DNA from: JANPJV01 sp031425695
GTDB lineage: Bacteria > Pseudomonadota > Gammaproteobacteria > Xanthomonadales > SZUA-5
Length of the DNA: 33,141 bases
NCBI GenBank assembly: GCA_031425695.1
Contig: JANPJV010000230.1
Coordinates: forward strand, 1-33,141
Direction: 5' to 3'
Numbering within the stretch: the first letter of the stretch is position 1; each line of letters starts with the position of its first letter. Shown piece by piece: positions 23,637 to 32,008 of the stretch. The notes beneath the pieces are model-generated. The model worked only from the letters and a program-made list of their open reading frames with translations, made no database searches and was not told where the DNA came from. Both the position numbers and the translations under genes were made by a program.

Positions 23637-25655
23637 TCATCGGCGGCCGACAATCGGTTCGGCGGCAGGTGGCCGCTGCATCAGGCCGTGCTGAAACCGA
23701 TGACTGGCCGTTTGATAAAATGCGATGGCCTTGCGCTCATTGGTCGGATCCAGGGAAATGGCCGGTTGTTGCGTGTCATAGACAAAGGCTGGTGATACGG
23801 CTTGTGCACGACGGCCTGGGCTCAGCTCCACGAGCGCGTGCGGGTGCAGGTAGCCGAGCAACTGATAGGTGCCGATGAAGGCGCGCTCCTCGCCCGGTGG
23901 CTGCTGAAAAACATCGCGGCCGTAGAATTCGGTCTCGTAGTCCATTCCAAGCAGCCCGAGGATCGTCGGGGCGATATCGATCTGGCTGACCATGCGATCG
24001 AAACGTCCGGGCGCGATGTGGGCGGGCGCATAGATCCACATCGGGATGTGATATCGAAAGGTCGGCAGCGCTGCCTGGCCGGAGCTGGAGCCGCAGTGAT
24101 CGGCGGTCAGGACGAACACCGTATCGGCGAACCAGGGTTTCGATCGGGCGCGTTCGATGAAGTCGACGATGGCCCAGTCAGTGTAGCGGACGGCACTCTC
24201 GCGCGTGCCTTGCGGCCACGGGCCGCGGCCTTCCGGAAAGGTGTACGGGCGGTGGTTCGAGGTGGTCATCACGTGCGCGAAAAAGGGCTTGCCGCTCGCG
24301 TAGCTCGAGTCGAATTCGCGCAACGCCAGGCTGTAGAGATCTTCGTCCGCGACGCCCCAGATATTCGCGAAGTGGATGTCCTCGCTGGCGATGTCGGAAC
24401 GGTCGCGCACCCTGTAACCGTTGTGCGCGAAGAAGTAGTTCATGTTGTCGAAAGCGCCGAAGCCTCCGTACAGGAACTTGGATTCGTAGCCCTTGCCGTT
24501 GAACACGCGCGCAAGGCTGAAGAGATCCTCATTGCCGGGCCGCTTGACGATGGACTCACCGGGTGTAGGCGGCACCGACAACGCGAGCGCCTCGAGCCCC
24601 CGCACCGTGCGCGTGCCGGAGGCGAACAGGCGCGTGAACACCAAGCTCTCGGCCGTCAGTCCGTCGAGCCGCGGCGTCTGGCTGGGCTTGCGTCCGAAAG
24701 TGCCTGAGTAGGATGCCGACAGGCTTTCCACGCTGATCAGTACGACATTGAGCTTCTTCTCCGGCGCCGCGTTGGTGATCTGACGACGGATACCCGTCGG
24801 ATCGTTGCTCAAGAAGCGCGCATCGGGCGACGCAAGCTCCTGATGGAGAACCTGGAAAGCCTGGTCGAGCGGCAGGCTGCGATAGAAGCGGTCGTAATCG
24901 AGCGATGCCATCCGATACGCCGCAAAAAACTGGTAAATGCCGTTTCCTGCCAGCTCGTTGACGTACTGGTTGCTGCGTGTTTCCTTCAACGAGGCCGAGA
25001 CGAACACCGTTCCAAGGGCCGCGAGCCCGATCCAGGCTGCGAGTACCGCGCTGCGCTGCAGGAAGCTCGTCGGCTGAGTCACCCGCGGCAGGCGCCAGCG
25101 GCGCGTACCGAAAAAGACCAGCAAGCTGGCCACAGTGAGACCGCTAAGTATCCAGCCGATCGGGTAGGACTCGCGGATATTGCCGATGACCTCGGTGGTG
25201 TAGACGAGATAGTCGACGGCGATGAAATTGAAACGCGTCTGGAATTCGTCCCAGAACGTCCATTCCGCGACCGCCACGAACAGCGCAACGAACAGCAGGA
25301 CAAAGCTCAAAGTCGCGACCGCAGCGCGCCAGCGACGCTTCTCAAAACCTCTTGCGGGCATCACCCAGAGCAGCAGCCCCAGCGGCAGGCTGAAATAGAC
25401 AAAAGCCAGCACGTCGTAGCCGAACCCGACCGCAAATGCATACAGGTAACTTTGCGGCGATACCGGGACGCCATTGCCGGTCGCGATCAGCAATGCAACG
25501 CGTGTCAGTGCGGAGATCGCCAAGAAACTGATCCCAAGCCAGAAGACCGGATGAAACCGCGATCCGATCGCAGCGAGCAGAGAAACTCGAACCGATTGCG
25601 GATTGCCCAGGTTCGGCTGCGCTTCCACATCCACCAACGAACGCACCAAGAGCAT
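23637..25655 (-). CDS. LtaS/MdoB-like phosphoglycerol transferase (sulfatase fold)
   Basis: A 672-aa protein with five N-terminal membrane spans (about 37-225) followed by a periplasmic sulfatase-type domain (about 300-640). The start of the domain, NVVLISVESLSASY, has metal ligand E310. The nucleophile threonine lies in SGTRTVRG (346-353), and TADHCG supplies late metal-binding D and H. This is the layout of LtaS and OpgB/MdoB enzymes, which move phosphoglycerol from phosphatidylglycerol onto a surface polymer, releasing diacylglycerol. In Gram-negative bacteria the acceptor is often osmoregulated periplasmic glucan; here unknown. DgkA next door could recycle the diacylglycerol. Confidence 0.88.
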   Translation of the reverse strand: MLLVRSLVDVEAQPNLGNPQSVRVSLLAAIGSRFHPVFWLGISFLAISALTRVALLIATGNGVPVSPQSYLYAFAVGFGYDVLAFVYFSLPLGLLLWVMPARGFEKRRWRAAVATLSFVLLFVALFVAVAEWTFWDEFQTRFNFIAVDYLVYTTEVIGNIRESYPIGWILSGLTVASLLVFFGTRRWRLPRVTQPTSFLQRSAVLAAWIGLAALGTVFVSASLKETRSNQYVNELAGNGIYQFFAAYRMASLDYDRFYRSLPLDQAFQVLHQELASPDARFLSNDPTGIRRQITNAAPEKKLNVVLISVESLSASYSGTFGRKPSQTPRLDGLTAESLVFTRLFASGTRTVRGLEALALSVPPTPGESIVKRPGNEDLFSLARVFNGKGYESKFLYGGFGAFDNMNYFFAHNGYRVRDRSDIASEDIHFANIWGVADEDLYSLALREFDSSYASGKPFFAHVMTTSNHRPYTFPEGRGPWPQGTRESAVRYTDWAIVDFIERARSKPWFADTVFVLTADHCGSSSGQAALPTFRYHIPMWIYAPAHIAPGRFDRMVSQIDIAPTILGLLGMDYETEFYGRDVFQQPPGEERAFIGTYQLLGYLHPHALVELSPGRRAQAVSPAFVYDTQQPAISLDPTNERKAIAFYQTASHRFQHGLMQRPPAAEPIVGRR

Positions 25656-25748
25656 GCAGGGAGGCCGCGATACTGGGATGCGCGCAGACTGGGCGCGTGG
25701 CGTCCTAAAAAAGTCGCAGCCACCCCGACAAGGTTTGGACGGTAACGC

Positions 25749-26114
25749 TCAACGGAAGAGCGTGATCACGGACCAGACCATTGCAGCGTTGACCATAGCG
25801 AAGAGCACCGCGGCAGAACCCATGTCCTTGGCGCGGCCGGCGAGTTCGTGCAACTCGGGTGTCGTCTTGTCGACAATGGCCTCGAGGCCGGCGTTCAACA
25901 GTTCGAGAGTCGGCACCAGGACTACGCACGCAGCCAGCAACGCCTTTTCGGCGGGAGTCGACCCCAGATGCAGCCCCAGAGGAACCAGGATCAGGGTGAG
26001 GTAAATTTCCAGCCGGAAAGATGCCTCGACGCGCCACGCGGCAACGAGCCCCTGCGTCGAGTAGCGCAGTGCGCGCAGGATTTGCCGCGGCCCTCTGGGT
26101 TCGTTGGTGGCCAT
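25749..26114 (-). CDS. dgkA: Diacylglycerol kinase DgkA
   Basis: A 121-aa, three-span inner-membrane kinase that converts diacylglycerol to phosphatidic acid. The family signature is clear: EASFRLEIY, then ELLNAGLEAIVD with the catalytic glutamates, and AKDMGSAAV. The ATG at 26114 gives the usual family length; a longer frame to 26171 is unlikely. DgkA recycles diacylglycerol left by phosphoglycerol or phosphoethanolamine transfer, and both kinds of transferase are encoded nearby (23637 and 30244). It is the first gene of the minus-strand series. Confidence 0.93.
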   Translation of the reverse strand: MATNEPRGPRQILRALRYSTQGLVAAWRVEASFRLEIYLTLILVPLGLHLGSTPAEKALLAACVVLVPTLELLNAGLEAIVDKTTPELHELAGRAKDMGSAAVLFAMVNAAMVWSVITLFR

Positions 26115-26425
26115 CTCAAGTGGGACGAGGTTGATAGTTCGCCGATAGCGCGCCCTGTCGGGCGATTGCAAAGGGCGCCGGCATCACTTGGGGTTCGAGC
26201 GGCAGCGCCGATGCCACTTCCCCGCGGATGCTGCGCCTGGGAGTAAGTTCCGATGCCGATCGCCGGCGGGAACAGCACAGACAGTCTCGTTGTGCCATGT
26301 CGTAAAATTGTCGCATCCGTTCCGACCTCAGCCCGACACGACCGCCATAGCGTGCAGCTCATGATCGTAAGCTGCACCTCCCTCCTGCCAATCGTCCCCC
26401 GATGGCTCCATAACGTGCGGGAATC
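26115..26425. promoter_or_regulatory. Divergent regulatory region between dgkA and the arnT-like gene
   Basis: This 311-base stretch holds no gene. It contains a perfect inverted repeat, GTGCAGCT (26352-26359) and AGCTGCAC (26370-26377), 49 bases before the GTG of the glycosyltransferase. A 10-bp-period direct repeat TGTCGTAAAAT/TGTCGCATCC (26299-26318) resembles the tandem half-sites used by OmpR-type regulators. Either could be a target of the nearby response regulators; no clear -35/-10 was found. Confidence 0.4.
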
Positions 26426-28135
26426 GTGTTGACCTTTTCAGAAGAAATTTCCAGCCCCAACTCACCCATCGATGCCACGGTTGCGCGCCGCCATTTCTGG
26501 CTGCTGATGCTGGTGGCGCTGCTGGTGCTCGGCGCGGGTTTGGGTCTGCGCGACCCGTGGCCTTCTGACGAGCCGCGCTTCGCCCTCGTCGCGAAACAGA
26601 TGGTGGAATCGGGCGACTGGCTGTTTCCGCGCCGCGGCGTCGATCTTTACTCGGACAAGCCGCCGATGCTGTTCTGGCTTCAAGCGTTCGCCTATTCGCT
26701 CATCGGCAACTGGCGTATCGCCTTCTTGCTGCCATCGCTGGTGGCGGCGCTCGGAACGATCGCGCTCACCTACGACCTGAGCCGGCGACTGTGGAATCCG
26801 CGATTTGGGCTGTACGCGGGTGTCGCGGTGCTGTGTGCCTTTCAGTTCATGTATCAGATGAAGCGCGCGCAGATCGATCCGTTGATCACGCTGCTGATCA
26901 CGCTGGCGAACTACGGGTTGCTGCTGCACTTCCTCAAGGGGCCGAACTGGCGCGCCTACTGGATGGGCTGTTTCGCGGCGGGCCTCGGCGTGATCACCAA
27001 AGGCGTGGGCGTCATTGCGTTGCTGATGTTCCTGCCATACGTGTTCGCGCGCGTACGCGGCTGGGAGGTCGCCCGCCCGGAGCCTTCGCTTGGTCGCTGG
27101 TTACTCGGACCTGCGCTGTTTTTCGCGGCCATCGCCATCTGGCTGGTGCCCATGGTGCTCGCAGTCATGGCGCGCAACACGCCCGAATACACGACGTATA
27201 TGAACGACATCCTGTTCCGGCAGACGGCAAAGCGCTACGCCGAATCCTGGTCGCATGCGCAACCATTCTGGTACTACGGTCCGATCCTGCTGTTCAACTG
27301 GTTCCCGCTTTCGCTGGCCTATATCGGCGCATTCCCGCGCTGGGTCCGCGACCTGAAGCTGCGCGACGCTCGGATCATGCTGCCGCTCGCGTGGACTGCC
27401 CTGATCGTCGTCTTCTTCAGCATTCCGACCGGCAAGCGCGACGTCTACATTCTGCCGGCGCTGCCGATGGTGGCGCTGGCCCTCGCACCCTATCTCGAAG
27501 AACTGCTACGGGCGCGCTGGCTGCGCAACGTTGCCTTCTGGATTACCGCAGTGGGCGGCACCGTCATCGTCGCCGCCGGCATTGTTGCGCTGCTCGGCAA
27601 GGTCGAGAAGGCGAATCTGATGGCCAACGAGCGCGAACTCGCCGAGGGCGGGCGCTGGTTGTGGTGGATGGTCATCGCCATCGGGACGGGCTTCGTGGCG
27701 TCCGCTGCAGCATTTCGGCCGAGCCGGGGCGTGCATGCATTGCTAGCGGGCATCGCCACGTTGTGGGTCATCTATGGCTTCTGGGCGCATCCCGTTCTCA
27801 ACGATTCAAACTCAGCCGCGCTAGTCATGCGCAAGGCCGGCATGTCAATCGGACCGACCGCCGAGTTGGGCTTGGTCGCCTGGAAGGAGCAGAACATGCT
27901 GATGGCGGATCGCAAAGTGACCGACTTCGGATTCAAGCGTCCTCACAAAGTACAGTTCGCGGCAGCCAACACCTGGCTGGAAAGCGCTCCAGAAAAGCGC
28001 TGGATTTTCATCCTCGAGGCGGCGATGGGTGAATGCATTGATCGCACGCGTGCGCATCCTATTGGTTATGCGAACCGGCGCGAATGGTGGATCTATCAGC
28101 GCGATGCGGTGATTCCCGGGTGCGTCCCCACGTGA
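26426..28135 (+). CDS. arnT: ArnT-like glycosyltransferase (GT83/PMT family)
   Basis: A 569-aa membrane glycosyltransferase with an estimated 12-13 spans. The first periplasmic loop carries WPSDEPRFALVAKQM with the conserved acidic pair, and YSDKPPMLFWLQA follows, both hallmarks of the ArnT/PMT group. ArnT moves 4-amino-4-deoxy-L-arabinose from undecaprenyl phosphate onto lipid A, giving polymyxin resistance; other members transfer other sugars. No arnBCDEF genes for the aminoarabinose precursor are in the window, so the sugar is uncertain. Start is GTG. Its stop overlaps the next GTG by 4 bases, coupling it to a two-component system. Confidence 0.83.
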   Translation: MLTFSEEISSPNSPIDATVARRHFWLLMLVALLVLGAGLGLRDPWPSDEPRFALVAKQMVESGDWLFPRRGVDLYSDKPPMLFWLQAFAYSLIGNWRIAFLLPSLVAALGTIALTYDLSRRLWNPRFGLYAGVAVLCAFQFMYQMKRAQIDPLITLLITLANYGLLLHFLKGPNWRAYWMGCFAAGLGVITKGVGVIALLMFLPYVFARVRGWEVARPEPSLGRWLLGPALFFAAIAIWLVPMVLAVMARNTPEYTTYMNDILFRQTAKRYAESWSHAQPFWYYGPILLFNWFPLSLAYIGAFPRWVRDLKLRDARIMLPLAWTALIVVFFSIPTGKRDVYILPALPMVALALAPYLEELLRARWLRNVAFWITAVGGTVIVAAGIVALLGKVEKANLMANERELAEGGRWLWWMVIAIGTGFVASAAAFRPSRGVHALLAGIATLWVIYGFWAHPVLNDSNSAALVMRKAGMSIGPTAELGLVAWKEQNMLMADRKVTDFGFKRPHKVQFAAANTWLESAPEKRWIFILEAAMGECIDRTRAHPIGYANRREWWIYQRDAVIPGCVPT

Positions 28136-28824
28136 GCCCGGCCTCGCTCAACATCCTCATCGTCGAAGACCATCCTGGCCTCGTGGCCAATTTCTACGAT
28201 TTTTTTGAAAGTCGTGGTCATCGCATCGACGCCGCTGCGAATGGCGTGCTCGCGCTGAATCTCTTGAGCCAGCACACCTACGATGTCGTAGTGATCGACT
28301 GGATGATGCCGCGTTTGAACGGGATCGGCCTCGTCAGCAAGATGCGCTCGGGCCTTGGCCTCGAAACGCCGGTGATCATGGTGACGGCGAAGAGCACGCT
28401 GGACGACAAGATCGTCGGATTTCAATCCGGAGTCGACGATTACCTGGTCAAGCCGTTCGAGATGGCCGAGCTCGAGCTACGCTGCCTGGCGCTCTCGTAC
28501 CGCAAGCCACGACGCCAACGTGTCCTGACTGTCGACGACTTGCGCCTCGATCTCGACACCTTCGAATGTGTGCGCGGCGAGCGTCCGGTCTCGCTGTTTC
28601 CAGTCACCCGCACCTTGCTGACCTTGCTCATGCAGGAATCACCGAAGGTGGTCAGCCGCGAACGACTCATCGAGGCGGTCTGGGCGGGTGCGCCCCCCAC
28701 GACGGATCTGCTGCGAAGGCATATCCACGAGTTGCGCCGGCAACTGGTGCAGGGAGATGAGCCCACGTTGCTGCACAGCGTTTCCGGTGTCGGCTATGTG
28801 CTTCGTCGCGCCGACAGCCAATGA
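28132..28824 (+). CDS. OmpR/PhoB-family response regulator (lipid A-linked)
   Basis: A 230-aa regulator. The receiver has VEDH, acceptor D56 in VIDWMMPRLNG and K107 in LVKPF. A winged-helix domain (about 125-225, with SRERLIEAVWAG) follows. The GTG at 28132 overlaps the upstream stop (GTGA), a coupled start preferred over longer in-frame GTG options at 28084 and 28120. It is clearly paralogous to the regulator at 22142: LVxNxxxxFExRGH and DWxMPRLxG occur in both. The context suggests control of lipid A decoration by the flanking arnT-like and eptA genes. Confidence 0.9.
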   Translation: MSPASLNILIVEDHPGLVANFYDFFESRGHRIDAAANGVLALNLLSQHTYDVVVIDWMMPRLNGIGLVSKMRSGLGLETPVIMVTAKSTLDDKIVGFQSGVDDYLVKPFEMAELELRCLALSYRKPRRQRVLTVDDLRLDLDTFECVRGERPVSLFPVTRTLLTLLMQESPKVVSRERLIEAVWAGAPPTTDLLRRHIHELRRQLVQGDEPTLLHSVSGVGYVLRRADSQ

Positions 28825-30059
28825 GGCCACGTTCTCTGCAGCAGCGCATCGCCATCTATCTGACCTTCTTTTCGCTTCTGGTCGCGTTCCCGTTGATCCT
28901 CGTCGGCGTTTTCATCAACGAACGGGCGGAGCAGGAATTCTGGGAGCAGATGCTGAGCGCCGAGCTTGCGGATGTCGACTTGAGCGCGCCACGAGGCGAG
29001 GTCACTCGTCACGGGGTCCTGAACTCCTACGTATGGCGCACCGACCTCGCCAATAGTCCCAAAGTAGTACCGCCAGAGATTGCGCCCCTCGCCGCAGGTT
29101 TACACGACAACATCCAGTACGACGGCCGCGAATGGGCCGTGCTCGTGCGCGAGCAGCCGGGCGTGCGCGCTGCCGCCAGCATCGACATCACCGAGCTCGA
29201 ATCCGAAGAAGCCGAGCTCTCGACCTGGGCAATAGTCGTCACGGTGCTGGCCATCGTCCTGCTTCTGGTGGCGTTAAACTGGCTGGCACGGCGGGCGGTG
29301 GATCCGGTGACTGCGCTGTCGGCACAATTGGCGACGCGCTTGCCGACGACAACCACGCCGGTCGTTACCGAGTTCAAGGAGCGCGAGATCACCGCAGTGG
29401 TCGACGCCCTTAATGGGTTTGTCTCGCGCATCCACGAACACGTCCAACGCGAGAAGTTGTTCGTCGAGACGATGAGCCACGAGCTGCGCACGCCGCTTGC
29501 GGTGATTCTCGGGGCGGTCGAGGTGCTCGAGTTGCCGGGCGCGAGCGCAGCGCGCAGCCACGCTGCGCTGACGCGCATCCGGGATACCGCGAAAGGACTC
29601 ACCGAGCTTACGCAGGTCCTGCTATTTCTTTCAAACCGCAAGCCGTCCGCCGTCAACAACGCGCCGGTGTCGCTCGAGGAGGTACTGAAGCGCAGCCTCG
29701 CACTCTTCGAGCAAGAATTGGCATCCAAAGGTATGCGCATCGAACTGACTGTGGCTTCGCCGGTCGTCGTAAATGCCGAACCCTCGCTGTGCGCCATCGT
29801 GGTCAACAACCTGATCCAGAATTGTTGCGATCACGGCGTCGGCTCGGTCGACATCCGGCTGTCGGTAGAAGGCCTCTCGTTTTCGAACCGTATCGAAAGC
29901 GCCCCAGGAAATGAGCCACCTCCCTCATGGCGCGGGAACATCGGCCTTGGCCTCGATCTGATCGATCGAACCTGCACCCAGCTCGGCTGGCAGCTGCTGA
30001 CTTTGAGCGAGGGAGACGTATTTAGCGCCGAGGTGACCTTCGGCCTCACGCGTCTATGA
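28821..30059 (+). CDS. Two-component sensor histidine kinase with atypical ATP-binding domain
   Basis: A 412-aa kinase with spans at about 11-33 and 135-155 around a periplasmic domain, then the H box FVETMSHELRTPLAV (H220) and the N box NNLIQNCCDH. G2 is GNIGLGLDL. In the place of the G1 box (DxGxG) stands SFSNRIESAPGNEPPP, without a recognisable aspartate-glycine motif. Some kinases with SN-type sequences lack the canonical box, so this may be a subfamily trait rather than inactivity. The ATG overlaps the regulator stop by 4 bp. The NERxE...FWE/VWE and LSAEL segments in the periplasmic part match the kinase at 20833. Confidence 0.88.
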   Translation: MRPRSLQQRIAIYLTFFSLLVAFPLILVGVFINERAEQEFWEQMLSAELADVDLSAPRGEVTRHGVLNSYVWRTDLANSPKVVPPEIAPLAAGLHDNIQYDGREWAVLVREQPGVRAAASIDITELESEEAELSTWAIVVTVLAIVLLLVALNWLARRAVDPVTALSAQLATRLPTTTTPVVTEFKEREITAVVDALNGFVSRIHEHVQREKLFVETMSHELRTPLAVILGAVEVLELPGASAARSHAALTRIRDTAKGLTELTQVLLFLSNRKPSAVNNAPVSLEEVLKRSLALFEQELASKGMRIELTVASPVVVNAEPSLCAIVVNNLIQNCCDHGVGSVDIRLSVEGLSFSNRIESAPGNEPPPSWRGNIGLGLDLIDRTCTQLGWQLLTLSEGDVFSAEVTFGLTRL

Positions 30060-30125
30060 CGGCGCGAGCAGCCTGAACCACTAGTCCTGGCGGTTCCGAC
30101 TTTATTCCGACGGGCACCGCGGATG

Positions 30126-30142
30126 CTGTGCGGATTGCACAG
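30126..30142. other. Hairpin in the kinase-eptA gap
   Basis: CTGTGC-GGATT-GCACAG forms a perfect 6-bp stem with a 5-base loop, about 100 bases before the eptA start and 66 after the kinase stop. It might be an attenuator, operator or weak terminator. No T-run follows. The rest of 30060-30243 shows nothing clear. Confidence 0.35.
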
Positions 30143-30243
30143 TAGAGCGCGCTCGTCATGACCAGCTTCTCGTTGCCCCGCTACCTTTGGACAAGGCCGG
30201 TGTATCGGCTGCCTGGCATGTTGGCATCAGCGAATCGACGCGC

Positions 30244-31965
30244 ATGACGCACACCGCCTCCAGTGGTGCCATAGGTCTACGTGAGCGTGGAGACCTCCAT
30301 GCCGGCATTGCGACTCCGAGAGCGACGCTCAGTACTTCGGTCGCCAGCCTGCTCCTAGCCGCCTACGTCCTGCTGCTCGCGAACGTATCGCTCTGGAGAT
30401 CGGTGTGGCATGCCCTCGCACCGGTAACGCCCGCCGATGCACCGTTCGTGTTCACTGTCGCAGTCATGCTGCTCATGCTGTTCTGGATGGTGTTCGCGCT
30501 GCTGGGCTGGCGTGGTGTCGCCAAACCGGCGTGGGTGACCCTGCTCGCCATCACGTTCTCTGCGGCGTACTTCATGGACAGCTACGGACTGGTCGTGGAT
30601 CGCGTTGCGATCCAGAGCGTATTCGAGACCGATCCGCGCGAGGCCTCTGAATGGTTCAGCGCAAGAATGCTCCCGTATGTGGTGGGGGCGCTCATACCGA
30701 CGATCTGGTTGCTCAGGCTGCAGTTGAGCTTCCGGCCCTGGACGCGTGAGCTGGTGGCCAAGGCGGGGGTCATCGTTCTCGTCGTGACGGTCATCGGCTC
30801 CGGGATCCTGACGTACTTCCCCAAGCTCTCCACGATCGCCCGCAATCATCGCGAACTGCAGCACATGATCAACCCGACGACCGTCCTGCAGTCGGTCTAC
30901 GGGTACGCACGCCGGCTGGTTGCCCCGCGCCCCACGACGGTCATCCCGGTGCTGACCGACGCCAAGTTGGGCTCCAGCTGGACCGGTGCAGCCAGGCGAA
31001 GGTTGTTGGTACTGGTCGTGGGCGAATCGGCGCGGGCCAGCAGCTTCAGCCTGAACGGGTACACGCGGGAGACCAACCCACGTCTGGCCCAGGAAAACGT
31101 CATCAACTACGGCGACGTACACAGTTGTGGCACCAGTACGGCCATCTCGCTCCCGTGCATGTTCACCGACCTCGGGGAGACCAATTACACCGATCTGACG
31201 GGGCGCGGCCGCGAGAGTCTCCTCGATGTCCTCAAGCGCGCCGGCCTGGCGTCGCTCTGGATCGACAACAACACGGGTAGCAAGAACCTGGCTGCTCGTT
31301 CCGGAGAGGTGTCCGTCGCTGCCGATCGCGATCCGAAGTACTGCGGGGAACAGGGTTGCTACGACGACATCCTGGTGGCTCGCCTGCGCGACGTGCTGGA
31401 CGGAAAGGAGCCTCCTGCCGTGGTCGTGCTCCACCAGAAAGGCAGCCATGGTCCGTCTTACTTCGAGCGCTACCCGCCCGAATTTCGCCGGTTCACGCCG
31501 ACCTGCGAGAGCAATGAACTGGACGATTGCACCCGCGAGGAAATTGTCAACACCTACGACAACTCCATTTTGTATACGGACCACAATTTGGCCGGTGTGA
31601 TCGAGGTGCTTCGCGAGCGGGAAGACCGTCTGGATAGCGCAATGATCTACGTCTCAGACCACGGCGAGTCCACTGGCGAAAAAGGCATGTATCTGCACGG
31701 GGCGCCGTCGTTCATGGCACCCCTGGAGCAGAGCCAGATACCCATGGTCCTGTGGATTTCACCCACATTTTCAGATCGCTTCGCCATCGATACCGGCTGC
31801 TTGCGCGAACATCGTGGAAGCTCGCTGTCCCATGACGTGCTGTTCCATTCGGTGCTGGGGTTGCTCGACATACAGACACGAGGCTACAAAAGGCCTCTGG
31901 ACATCTTCGCTGGTTGCCGCCTTCCGCGTGACCTTGCCTTGATCGGTCTAGTCGCTGACGATTGA
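30244..31965 (+). CDS. eptA: Lipid A phosphoethanolamine transferase EptA
   Basis: A 573-aa inner-membrane enzyme with about five N-terminal spans and a periplasmic sulfatase-type domain. The metal-binding glutamate is in VVGESARASSFSLNGY, the nucleophile threonine in SCGTSTAISLPCMF, and the late ligands in VSDHGESTGEKGMYLHG. Cysteines typical of EptA disulfides are present (for example in DPKYCGEQGCYDDI). The ATG at 30244 is preferred to a TTG at 30187, with a weak ribosome binding site in either case. EptA adds phosphoethanolamine to lipid A phosphates and lowers binding of polymyxin-like peptides. It lies behind the coupled arnT-like/two-component set and leaves diacylglycerol for DgkA. 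Confidence 0.92.
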   Translation: MTHTASSGAIGLRERGDLHAGIATPRATLSTSVASLLLAAYVLLLANVSLWRSVWHALAPVTPADAPFVFTVAVMLLMLFWMVFALLGWRGVAKPAWVTLLAITFSAAYFMDSYGLVVDRVAIQSVFETDPREASEWFSARMLPYVVGALIPTIWLLRLQLSFRPWTRELVAKAGVIVLVVTVIGSGILTYFPKLSTIARNHRELQHMINPTTVLQSVYGYARRLVAPRPTTVIPVLTDAKLGSSWTGAARRRLLVLVVGESARASSFSLNGYTRETNPRLAQENVINYGDVHSCGTSTAISLPCMFTDLGETNYTDLTGRGRESLLDVLKRAGLASLWIDNNTGSKNLAARSGEVSVAADRDPKYCGEQGCYDDILVARLRDVLDGKEPPAVVVLHQKGSHGPSYFERYPPEFRRFTPTCESNELDDCTREEIVNTYDNSILYTDHNLAGVIEVLREREDRLDSAMIYVSDHGESTGEKGMYLHGAPSFMAPLEQSQIPMVLWISPTFSDRFAIDTGCLREHRGSSLSHDVLFHSVLGLLDIQTRGYKRPLDIFAGCRLPRDLALIGLVADD

Positions 31966-32008
31966 AATTGTCGCTGGCCCCGCTAAACCGGCGTAGACCT
32001 CACCCACA

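Noticed and set aside
30355..31584. A 409-aa minus-strand open frame.
   Set aside because: Antisense to eptA, which has all catalytic motifs; the shadow protein has none.
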